A stretch of 64,000 bases of DNA, taken from the NCBI GenBank assembly GCA_025201375.1, contig JAIWZP010000013.1:124001-188000 (forward strand), written 5' to 3'. The DNA is from Gongronella butleri (taxonomy: Eukaryota; Mucoromycota; Mucoromycetes; Mucorales; Cunninghamellaceae). The notes below the pieces were generated by a model. That model was not told where the DNA came from and made no database searches. It saw only the letters and a list, made by a program, of their open reading frames with translations. A program made the translations under genes and the position numbers. Each line of letters starts with the position of its first letter. Positions within the stretch are counted from its first letter, which is position 1. This document shows positions 22,167-31,230 of this stretch, piece after piece.

Positions 22167-22989
22167 CGCTGAAAAGCGACGCGTTTTTGCGTGTGGCCGC
22201 GTCGTTTTTTTCTTTTTCTTGCGTTGGCCATCGTCAGCCGACGAAGGGCGTCGAGACAAACGTCGCTTTTGTGTTTTTTTTTCTCACAAACGACCTCATA
22301 AACCAAATCTAAAAGGTCAAGCATCTTTTTGTTTCTCCATCTTGATTTTGCCCATTTCACGCCCCTTTCACGCGCCGCGACGTCAGTCCCGCCGATTCCG
22401 CGAGCTTATTTTTTCTAAAGGTAAAAACGGTTTTGCCATTGTCCCGATGTCGGCGTTTTGATTGGACGCGTCGGAAGTGCGTCCGATGTCAGGTGGATAC
22501 GTGAAAAAGATGGAGATGCATCTCTTTTTTTCTCCTGTGATGTGTGATGTGATGTGATGTGGGCTTTTGTCGTGGCACGTTGCACCTTTCGTCGTGCCCA
22601 TCGCAGAAATGCATGAACTTGCTCCTTGTCCCCAAATCTGGGGGAAGGGTGGCAAAGAGGGGAAAAAAAGCGAGCCACGCCGTAAATGGCATTGAGAAGC
22701 AAAAAAAAAAATCCAGGGCCGCAGCGACGCGCTCTTTTTTTTTTTTTTTTTTTTCTCACCGCCACTGGCATCTAAAAAAGACTCCCACCCTCCTTGAACC
22801 CCGGGGGAAGGGGCAACTCGCTTACCAATGGCTGACGGGCGGGAGCCCCACCTGATGGGAAAAGCAATGATTGCTTCAACTCTTTTTTCTCATCTTGCCT
22901 ATAAAAGGCTCAAGGTTTTTTGGCCCACCACAACCCCCCTTTATTTTCTGTCGCGTTTCTGCTTCATTCCATTCGCATCCTCGCAATCC
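22167..22989. other. intergenic region upstream of the CoA-transferase gene
   Basis: Contains possible promoters for both flanking genes. A TGTGATG-type short repeat lies near 22535-22560. The only clear element is the TATA box at 22900. Confidence 0.45.
22900..22908 (+). promoter_or_regulatory. TATA box of the CoA-transferase gene
   Basis: TATAAAAGG lies about 90 bp upstream of the ATG at 22990, followed by a C/T-rich leader. Confidence 0.6.
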
Positions 22990-24801
22990 ATGACTTATTC
23001 CGTGCCACAAGCGTCCAAGACGGTCCTCGAGCAAGGGATCCTTTCCAATGACAAGCTGCAAGTGCCCGAGTACATCCGGTCGGCGGCGGCCAAGGTCACG
23101 TTCAAGGGCACAGAGGCACCGTCGATCCCCATCAATTGGCGCCTTGCCGAGTCCATCAGCGCGCTAAAGGCGTACGAGGGCGCCGCCATTGCCGCGCTCG
23201 TCAGCGAAAAGTACAATGTGCCCGTGCCCTCCATCACCATCGACACGGACCACGCGCAATTGGGCATCATGTCCCCGCTCCTGATCCGGTTCCATGAGGT
23301 CGGCGACGATGGCAAGCCTCAAACCGTCTACTTTGGCCATCCAGGCCTTGGCAAGGCCCTGCACAAGCATTTCAAACACAAGGAGTATGCCGGCAGGTAC
23401 AGTAAAAAAAAAAAAAAAAGGGGGGGGGCCAAATGGCTCATCTTTTCTATTATTTTTTTTTTTGCCCCCAAACGAAGCTTCGGACAAAACACATGGAAGG
23501 ATCTGGCGACAAACATCTACCGGACCAAGGATGGGCGCTACTACCATGTGCATGGGTCGATGAATTGCGCGCCGATTCAAGAATTGCTGGGTGTGCCGCA
23601 TGTGCCGCCCAAGGACGATATCACGTTGGCCGAAGGATGGCCCATTTATCAAGAGGCGGCTGCAAAATTCGACGCGGAGACGCTGGATGCGCGAGTCAAT
23701 GACAAGTTTGGGCAAGCCGGGTCGATTTCGTATAGCGTCGAGGAATATCAAGCGACGGAGCATTACAAGGCGAATGCCGACGTGCACCTGTTCAAGCCGC
23801 ATCACATTGACGATGGCACGCCGGCGGCCTGGTGGCATTTGGCGGACAAGGGTTCGGTGGCGCGACCGCTTGCGGGGCTCAAAGTGCTTGATTTGACACG
23901 TGTGATTGCGGCGCCGGCCATTACGCGGACGCTGGCCGAGTACGGTGCAAGTGTGATGCGCATCACGTCGCCCAAGCTGCCGGACATGTCGACATTACAC
24001 GCGGATCTTCAATGGGGCAAGTGGAATTGCGAATTGGATCTCCGTGACGAAACTCAACGCAAACAGATGCTTGCTTTGCTGGAAGAAGCGGATGTGGTCG
24101 TGACCGGGTACCGCCCGTTCCATTTGGACAAGTATGGTCTGGGCAAGGACGATTTACTCGCATTGGCGCGTCGCCGGGGCCGTGGGATCATCTATTTGCG
24201 CGAGAATTGCTATGGATGGGCGGGACCATGGCAACATCGCATTGGCTGGCAACAGGTGTCCGATAGCGTGTGCGGCATCTCGCGCGGGTTCGCCGACGCC
24301 TTGGGCTCCAAAGGCGAGGCCGTCACCCCCGTGTTCCCAAACAGCGACTTTTGCACAGGCGCTGCCGGAGCCACGGCCGTCATCCAATGCCTCATTGATC
24401 GCGCGCAACAAGGCGGCTCGTACGTCATCGACGTCGCCCTCAACTATTACAATCAATGGCTGGCCGAGCAGGTGGGCTCCTACGATCCGCACCAATGGCA
24501 AACCCTCTGGGAAACAAAGGGCAAGCCCACCGCACACCATTACGACAACATGCCGTCCCTCATGCCCAAATTCCTCGCCATCCTGCGCGACCACTCGGCG
24601 CATCTGTTCAACCCCGACTTTTTCGAAACCGTGCCATTGCTCAGCGACGGCGTCAAACTCACCATGGTCCGCCCCATTGTCCATTTCGATGAAAACGACG
24701 TCCAACCAGGCTACAATGTCAAAACACGCGGCAATGGCACAGACGCCCCCTATTGGCCAAAGGACCTCACCACCCAGGTCGTCACCGTCGCCGATGCTTA
24801 A
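22990..24801 (+). CDS. CoA-transferase family III (CaiB/BaiF-like) enzyme
   Basis: Two exons: 22990-23396 and 23478-24801 (1731 nt, 576 aa). The intron is 81 nt, a multiple of three without stop, so an unspliced reading would insert a Lys/Phe-rich segment; splicing restores 'KEYAGSFGQNTWKDLATN'. Family members move CoA between acids or epimerise 2-methylacyl-CoA. The hallmark is 'PLAGLKVLDLTRVIAAPAITRTLAEYGA', residues about 293-320 (given here only for position: start PLAGLKVLDL). A second family-like element is 'RGIIYLRENCYGWAGP'. The N-terminal ~280 residues are the other part of the fungal double-length form. Substrate cannot be read from the sequence. No signal peptide or peroxisomal tail is visible. 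AATAAA lies near 24867. Confidence 0.88.
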   Translation: MTYSVPQASKTVLEQGILSNDKLQVPEYIRSAAAKVTFKGTEAPSIPINWRLAESISALKAYEGAAIAALVSEKYNVPVPSITIDTDHAQLGIMSPLLIRFHEVGDDGKPQTVYFGHPGLGKALHKHFKHKEYAGRYSKKKKKRGGAKWLIFSIIFFFAPKRSFGQNTWKDLATNIYRTKDGRYYHVHGSMNCAPIQELLGVPHVPPKDDITLAEGWPIYQEAAAKFDAETLDARVNDKFGQAGSISYSVEEYQATEHYKANADVHLFKPHHIDDGTPAAWWHLADKGSVARPLAGLKVLDLTRVIAAPAITRTLAEYGASVMRITSPKLPDMSTLHADLQWGKWNCELDLRDETQRKQMLALLEEADVVVTGYRPFHLDKYGLGKDDLLALARRRGRGIIYLRENCYGWAGPWQHRIGWQQVSDSVCGISRGFADALGSKGEAVTPVFPNSDFCTGAAGATAVIQCLIDRAQQGGSYVIDVALNYYNQWLAEQVGSYDPHQWQTLWETKGKPTAHHYDNMPSLMPKFLAILRDHSAHLFNPDFFETVPLLSDGVKLTMVRPIVHFDENDVQPGYNVKTRGNGTDAPYWPKDLTTQVVTVADA

Positions 24802-26642
24802 GCGCCCCAATGACAATACAAAAAAAAAAATACGCGTATTTTTACCCTTTTTTCTCTTTATTTGCAATAAAGAATCCAACTCCACGTTTTTTTATTACAA
24901 GATTTGCTTGTTTGCACTACTTTTTTTTTTTTTTTACGTTGATGCCCTGGACGCCTAGAAGCAGCTCAGCAGCACTCTTTTGAGAGGTATTATACGCAAA
25001 TCAAGCGTTGCCCATTATTAAAATCATGCACACATGCCAATCATTCACGCAATCACGCGATTCGGCGCCCCTGGTTTCCGCTATAGCTAGCCGTCTTGGC
25101 ATGCATCCAGGGGTAAAATGTGTCACACACGTGTCGCAAATTTGGAAGAAATCTTGTTTTTGCAAAAATACTCACAGGCCAACAAGGCAAAGGTGCCAAA
25201 CATTGATGAAAAAAGCAAGAAATAGAAGCAGGTGTTCATTTGAGCGCTTTCTTGTGTCACTGGGTGCATCATTCGGGGTGCAAGACCTGTTTGAAAGTTG
25301 AAGCGCGGCCACGCCGAATTTTTACAAAAATACCATCGATCCTCAGATTATCCTTAAACTTGGAAGGTCGGTGCGCGTCACCGGTAGTAACGACAGAGTC
25401 AAGTTCCACGAGATTCGACTTTGTGGGTTTTGAGAAAATGGCGGTTTAGTGAGCTAGAAGGCGCCTGTTTCAAATGCTCATATTTAGACGAGGAAACACG
25501 CTAGAGCTGAGCGGTTGACAATTCCAATGAGACGCTCAGCCAACGTTCCGTATGCGTGCTTCGCGTGGTAAGAGGATTGTGCACGAGCCGGAGAATCGAC
25601 CGTCGAAAATCACCTTTAAAAAACGCGGTTTCGACGCGTCGCCATTTACGCGCAAAGCGCGTTTTTCGGGCGATCACCGGCATCAACGCATACACACGAT
25701 CGATAGGCGCGAGATACATTCGTTTCAGGCCTCTGAAAGCACGTCGTCCGTTTATGGCATTGGATTCAAAATACAGTGTTTTGGCGCTCTTTTGGCGCTC
25801 TTTTGGCGCTTTTCTCGCCAGTCAGCTTTACAATGCACGACCTTGCCAACACACTTTTTCAACTGGGCGGTGCGTTCCTGCTACCCTCCAAATTTCGCGG
25901 CGATCCAGCGACCTTTTCTGATTTTCGAAAATTGGCCAGGGGGGTCATCCATGGATTTTGGCCATTTTGTATTCTGGGCTGTTGCTCGTCATCCAGCGAT
26001 CGCACAGCCGTAAGAGTGGGTTCAAATGATACGTAGCGTGTCGCGCGCTCTTCTCGCACGGCGCGAGAAATCGGCCATATAGGCTTTGAGGACGGGTCCT
26101 CAAAAATGCGGAAGAGGGTGTTTTGGTTCCTTTTGCATTTTACTCGCGTCTCAGTTGCCCTACGTAGGATAATAAAGCCGATGCCCATTCGAGAAGTCAC
26201 GAAACTCTTCTCTAATTGTCTACTCTGAGCGGCTCCAAATTCCTAGAATGCTTCTCGAACAATTCGTGTCTTAAATGCAAAATCAGGCTTTGGCCCACTT
26301 TCTGCTGCCAACATTCTCGCCTTGTCGATCGAATCCGTGATGCTCAGACTCGCCTTGTGCTGTCAGGACGATTTCATTTAGGTGTAGCAAGTAAAAAAAA
26401 AAAAAAAAGAAAGTTGGGTGTGCACAACAGCACGAAAATCTCCCTGTTTTTTCTTTTTTGACACATTCAGCACGACCTTTATGGAACTTCCCACCCACCC
26501 ACCCCCCGCTTCCCAATGATTAGACGCGGATCGCAAAACAAGACAATGAAGATGGGAATTAGATGGATTTATTTACTGATTGAAAAATATACACAGAAAG
26601 AATTTAAAAAAAAAAAAAAAAAGCGAGCCAGAAAAAAATAAT
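24802..26642. other. gene-free stretch, repeat-like
   Basis: No gene supported. The stretch 25000-26200 has the same texture as the R3 blocks (GACGCGTCG words, long phrases without coding signal), but I could not align it with confidence. A short tandem TTTTGGCGCTC x3 lies at about 25780-25812. The 26400 and 26610 A runs flank the 3' end of the bZIP gene. Confidence 0.5.
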
Positions 26643-27539
26643 TTAGGCACGCGAGGACAAAGCCTTATGAGCCTCGGCCAACTGGGCCTCCAGGGTCTTG
26701 ACGCGGTCTTCATGAGCGGATTCCTTGCTCTGGAGATGCGATTTTTCCGAGTCGAGGACGGCAACGCGCAGCAACAGCTGGGCATTGAGGCGCTCGAGGT
26801 CAGCGACGCGCTTCTCCAGGGATTCCATCTTCATAACCTTCTTCAGGCGCGAGCGGCGCGCGGCGTCTGTGTTCTTTTGGCGCTTGACGGCGGCCTCATC
26901 GGGGGGCAACGTAGCCATGGCACTGGTGCGCTTGCGACCAGACGACGACGACGTGCTTGTGGCCGACGAGCTGCGCGACACGGGGATCGATGTGGTCTCG
27001 ACCGGGGTGACGGTGCCAAAGAGAGCGTCGGTGGTGGGCAATGGCGTGGTGGGCATGGCCTGTTGCTGTTGTTGCTGTTGCTGATCTTGAGGAAGCGACA
27101 CAGCGGCAACAAATGCAGCGAGGGCGGCAGGCAGGTCTTGCTGCAAGTCCGAGAACATGTCACCAGGGGCCATGGCGGGCGTCATGATGGGGGTCGATTG
27201 CACAGGCGACGACGTGGTAAAGAGCGGCGAGTTGAGAATCTCGGCCATGTCGAGGTCATTGGCCAATGGCGATGGCGCCATGGTCGTTGTGGTCGAAGAT
27301 GGTTGCTGTTGAGTCGTCATGAGCGTTTCAAGCTTGAGAGCGCTGGGCGAAAGATGCATATCCAACGGCGTGGCAATCTCGGGGCTCGAGTGGACACTGG
27401 CAGACACAACAGGCGACGTGTACCATTCACCAACGGGCGACGGCTGCGACAGAGATTCAAAATATTGGCTGAAGAGTTCTTGATCCATGGTTTGGGGGGC
27501 TAGTTCTTGGCTAGGGGCAGACAGTGGAGAGGCAGACAT
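26643..27539 (-). CDS. bZIP transcription factor, Gcn4/Cpc1-like
   Basis: Single exon, 298 aa, ATG at 27539 (an in-frame GTG further up is ignored). Gcn4-type factors activate amino-acid biosynthetic genes on starvation by binding TGASTCA. The C-terminus holds the basic region 'KRQKNTDAARRSRLKK', matching the NTxAARRSR pattern of this subfamily, followed by a leucine zipper with coiled coil through 'LEKRVADLERLNAQLLLRV' to the end. The N-terminal ~190 residues are Ser/Thr/Pro-rich with acidic and aromatic activation-type patches ('MDQELFSQYFESL', 'DLDMAEILNSPLF', 'GDMFSDLQQDL') and a short Gln run. The 5' leader contains three short uORFs, and a TGACTCA element lies above a TATA box, as expected of this gene type. 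Assignment to the subfamily is firm; strict orthology is inferred. Confidence 0.92.
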   Translation of the reverse strand: MSASPLSAPSQELAPQTMDQELFSQYFESLSQPSPVGEWYTSPVVSASVHSSPEIATPLDMHLSPSALKLETLMTTQQQPSSTTTTMAPSPLANDLDMAEILNSPLFTTSSPVQSTPIMTPAMAPGDMFSDLQQDLPAALAAFVAAVSLPQDQQQQQQQQAMPTTPLPTTDALFGTVTPVETTSIPVSRSSSATSTSSSSGRKRTSAMATLPPDEAAVKRQKNTDAARRSRLKKVMKMESLEKRVADLERLNAQLLLRVAVLDSEKSHLQSKESAHEDRVKTLEAQLAEAHKALSSRA

Positions 27540-27567
27540 AGTGGGCTGTTTAAAAATTGACACTTGT

Positions 27568-27781
27568 TCAACGAGGTTGCAGTAAATTTTGATTTCGAGC
27601 GGGGTTATTGTTTTTCAGACATCGTAAAGAGGATGGGTAGACCATAATGGGCACCGGAAGTTGCTATCGTGTGAGGATAAAGGTAGGGGAAAGGCGTAAA
27701 CGCACTATTCGATTGAAATGTGGGGGGTTTGTAAAAAAAAAAATGGGGCCGGAAGCGGGGAATTTAAGCGGTGAAAGACAT
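27568..27781 (-). promoter_or_regulatory. three upstream ORFs in the bZIP leader
   Basis: On the minus strand between the TATA box and the main ATG: uORF1 27781-27764 (5 codons, MSFTA), uORF2 27645-27568 (25 codons, MVYPSSLRC start) and uORF3 27622-27605 (5 codons, MSEKQ), the last nested in another frame within uORF2. All end before the main start. In yeast GCN4 and Neurospora cpc-1, uORFs make translation depend on eIF2 phosphorylation. The arrangement here is read from the sequence; regulation is inferred. Confidence 0.7.
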
Positions 27782-27945
27782 GTTGATAGACAAAGCTACA
27801 GCAACAAGTATAATGCAAAAAAGGGGGAAGGGGGTTTCGTCAGGTAAAAAAAAAATGGATAAAGAAGTCTTTTTGAAAAAAAAAAAAGCTACAAGGGCTA
27901 AAGAAAAAAAAGGAAAAAAGAAACAAAGAAATGAACCGACCCTGG

Positions 27946-27955
27946 CTTTTTTATA
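27946..27955 (-). promoter_or_regulatory. TATA box of the bZIP gene
   Basis: TATAAAAAAG on the minus strand, about 407 bp upstream of the main ATG, implying a leader of roughly 350-380 nt that contains all three uORFs. Confidence 0.6.
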
Positions 27956-27997
27956 CGACTGGGCCACACCGCGCTCTGATTGGATCCCCTGTGGAAG

Positions 27998-28004
27998 TGA
28001 GTCA
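27998..28004. promoter_or_regulatory. TGACTCA (Gcn4-type) site
   Basis: A perfect TGASTCA site lies about 43 bp upstream of the TATA box of the bZIP gene, suggesting autoregulation. A 7-mer like this occurs by chance several times in 64 kb, so position is the main support. Confidence 0.45.
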
Positions 28005-28113
28005 TCTCCATTCTTGCCTTTTTCGTGCTTATCTTCGGTCGGTTGGGCCTAAGAGCGCTCTATTGTTTTTGCTCCGTGCCACCGGTGGAAAAAAAAAAAG
28101 GAGATCCGCCGTC

Positions 28114-28148
<35 letters not shown>

Positions 28149-29090
28149 AGAGCAACATGGCAACTCTCATCTTGCACCTTGCATTGCCTGGAATGCGACA
28201 AAATGGGCCCAATAGGTGATGCCATTGCCCTGCCCTCCCCGCTGTCTCGGCTCTGGTGATATGAACACACACACATCAACGTGCATGGCATGGAACAAGG
28301 AGTGTTTTGTTGCCATTGCTTTTTTTTTTGGATCTTTTGTTGGGAGATGGGCGGCTCTGGGGCCCTGCTCATGATTGGCCGGCGGCATGCCCAAAAAATC
28401 AACCTTAATCTTCAACAGGAAATTCATTGGAACGAGTGCCAATGCCACAAAATAAGCCAGAACAAAAAAAAAAAAACCGTAGCCATGGGCCTCCAGGGGA
28501 TACGGGCATTTTGCCGTGTTTTGTTGCGAAGGAAGGGGAAAAGGAGGGACCATCGCCTGGAGCGCGCTCGAATGCCCATGAAAAGCATGCACTGTGTGGA
28601 AAAAACGTGCCTCCAGGGGGCTGTGGCTGTTCAACACGCGTGCACAGCAAATGCCAAGGGGTGGGAAGCGCGTCGTTTGGCCATTTGGTGTGACGGGCCC
28701 AAAAATCAACAAAAAGGCAATGCAAAAGACGTCCACGCTAGCATGCGCCGCGCCCGGCTCACCAAAATACACCGGCGTGTCAACGCGTGTCGTCTGCCCT
28801 GGAAAAAAAAAGAGCCATTGGGCCTTTTTTATATTTTTTGCGTTTTGCCCCATATGTGACACAGAAAATTGATGAGCCACGTGCGCCGTGGATCGGCACA
28901 TCGCGATGAGTTGAGTAACAAACTCCGCGGATTGGCGCGCTCTTTTGTTCCCCGCAACCCAGGATGAATGAATGAATGCGCACACGCCCATTGTTTTCAC
29001 CCGCGGGTGGTACATTTAGCGAGTGAACCGGCACATGTGCCTATGCTACTGAAGCATTGCCAGTCCTTGTTCTTTTAGGGTCACTTTTTC
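28005..29090. other. gene-free stretch
   Basis: Frames are open on both strands over 28170-29010 but have no domain, no splice logic and mirror each other, so I do not call a gene. An A29 run lies near 28117-28146. Confidence 0.45.
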
Positions 29091-30130
29091 TAGTTGTTTA
29101 ATACACAGGCGATTTTAAATTGCCAAGATTGCCTGTCTTCGCGATGGTAGCCTTGCAGCGACGCCATCACTCTCAAAGTTGGACCCGATGATGATCGTTG
29201 ACGCTCGTAAGACCGAGATAGACGCGAGTTTTGGCAATCGGGGATCGATCGGTGCGCACCACACACAAATCGTAATATCGTCGTGGTGAGCCTCCAAAAC
29301 CAAAAATTGAAAAATCAGGTCTTCAGAATTGCGCCAAACTTGCACACAATAAAGCGTGAGTGAAGAAACCCACGAAAACGCCAAAACAAAGCATAGTCCA
29401 TCAATTCGTTGACGAGCAATGCGTGATTTTAGATTTAAGTTGACAAGCGAAATGCGCCTGAAAAACATGGTATTAAGCCACTTTTGACGCAGGCACTAGA
29501 AAGAGACACCCCAAGTGCATGAACTTGCCTGGGAACCGGCGCGTGTCAATCGACGTCTGACGCGGGTTTTCACGCGTCGAAAATGACATATGGTTTTGGA
29601 ACCGCGTCAAAAATGCCAAAAGAACACTTTTTTTCGTAGATCATCGATGGCCACTTACGCAGCAATCCTTGCTATTTCCGATGGTGCATGTTTCTCGGAG
29701 ATGCAGGCTTTTTTCGTTGAAAAAACCTTGAGTCGAAAAAAAAGATCAAAAACGCATTTGCGGCGAAACCTGCTAAAGGACCCCACGTTTTTAGCTCGTT
29801 TTCATCGGTGAAAGTAATGCGTTTACCACGTGGTTGAATGGTGTGGCGATCTGAAGACCTAATGTTTTTTTCATTTTCAAATCCACGACTGTGTCCCTAG
29901 GAAAATTTGTGCTTTTTTGAAAATCGTCATAGCGCAGCATCCGGAAGGCGCAGCACCCTGTGAGTGGGCTCATTTGAACGAGAACCATTGGAATAACAAG
30001 TCCAATGCGCTGGTCTCTTTGTAGATTGTGAATCCATTGACAAACCCGGAAACACAGTGAAAAATCCCCCAATGGCGACTTTCTCGGCAAAGACGGTCCA
30101 TCTCTGGTTTTAATGCACAGGGGGCTGCCA
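29090..30130. repeat. dispersed repeat R3, copy 1
   Basis: Shares ordered anchors with copies 2 and 3: 'TCGTGGTGAGCCTCCAAAAC' near 29280, 'CCAAACTTGCACACAA' near 29335, 'GGAACCGGCGCGTGTCAA' near 29530, 'CGTCGAAAATGACAT' near 29575, and 'GGTGTGGCGAT' and 'GTGAGTGGGCTCATTTGAA' near 29840-29975. No coding frame, inverted termini or transposase was found. Confidence 0.75.
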
Positions 30131-30279
30131 CCATCACAGAAATCAAAGATATAAACAGCAGGTTGTATTGCTCATGAGCGTCAGTAATCTTTGGCAACGC
30201 AATCAACTATTCAGAAAGCACCAATTATGCGTTTACTGACGCTAAAGTATTTGAATCTCTGTCAAATTTGGGACAGCTG

Positions 30280-31230
30280 TGCGCACTGGACACATCAACC
30301 AGGACGAAAAGTTTTGAGTTTCAAAGCCAAAGATGCTTGCTGAGATTTTGTCGAAATACAGCATTTCATAGCATGGCTCAATTAAGCTTTTGCAGCCCAG
30401 GCTCTTTGAAGCTCCGAAACGCGTTCCACTAGAAGATCCGTGGCTGAAAATACCAAATGGATCGCATCTGCTGGCGTCGTCAGAGCACGGGAGTGCGTCA
30501 GCGTCCTGTCCAAAATTTTGTCGTGGTGAGCCGCCAAAACAAAAACTCGAAAACCAGGTCGCCAGAATGACGTCAAGCTTGCACACAAGAAAGCTTACAT
30601 GGAGAGAAGCTGCGAGAATAGCCAAAAAAGAGCGCGGCCCAATTGCTTGTTGACAAGCAATCGACGATTTTCGATTAAACTTCAACTGCCTATTCTACGG
30701 GAAAAACGCGTTCATAGAGACACGCTGACGCGTCGGTTGGCAAGAGATGCTCCCGGTGCATGAATGTGATGCAAAAAAAACGAGTACGAATAACCAAACT
30801 GAAGCGCTTTTATGAAGCGTCAAAACTCATAATGAACTTTGTCGCTCGTTTGTTTTGCCAAAAACTCATATTTTCACTGATCATAAACATCCACTATGCG
30901 CCAAGGTACGCTTTTCTTGATGCAGTGTGTTTCATGGTGCTGTTATCATTTGTTGCCGAGATCGCCTTGTGAAGAAAATCCGGCCTCAAATGAGATTTGT
31001 GCCAAAACCAGTCAATGAACCCTCGTTTTTTAACACGTTTTTATCGGTAAATGATGAACTTTTACCCCGTACGATTGGTGTGGCGATTGGAGGAATTAAA
31101 TTCCATCGTTTTAAAATCCTCGACTGTACCTCTAGGAAAAAGTCACCCATTTTGAAAATCGTGCTTGCGCCCTCCAGCAGCCGCAGCGCGCCAATATGAT
31201 AGTGGGCTCATTCGAAAGATAAATCTTGGG
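30280..31230. repeat. dispersed repeat R3, copy 2
   Basis: Directly follows copy 1 in the same orientation: 'TCGTGGTGAGCCGCCAAAAC' near 30522, 'CAAGCTTGCACACAAGAAAG' near 30575, 'GGTGTGGCGATTGGAGG' near 31078, 'ATAGTGGGCTCATTCGAAAG' near 31199. The unit is about 1.2 kb, so copies 1 and 2 form an old tandem pair. Confidence 0.75.

Noticed and set aside
23397..23477. Lys/Phe-rich insertion in the CoA-transferase protein
   Set aside because: It is an 81-nt GT-AG intron that happens to be in frame; splicing restores a normal sequence.
26000..26060. Possible tRNA B box (GTGGGTTCAAATGATAC)
   Set aside because: No matching A box or cloverleaf could be built around it; no tRNA gene was found in the window.
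28167..29015. Long overlapping frames on both strands
   Set aside because: No domain, no start context, no splice sites that improve them; openness on both strands indicates composition rather than coding.
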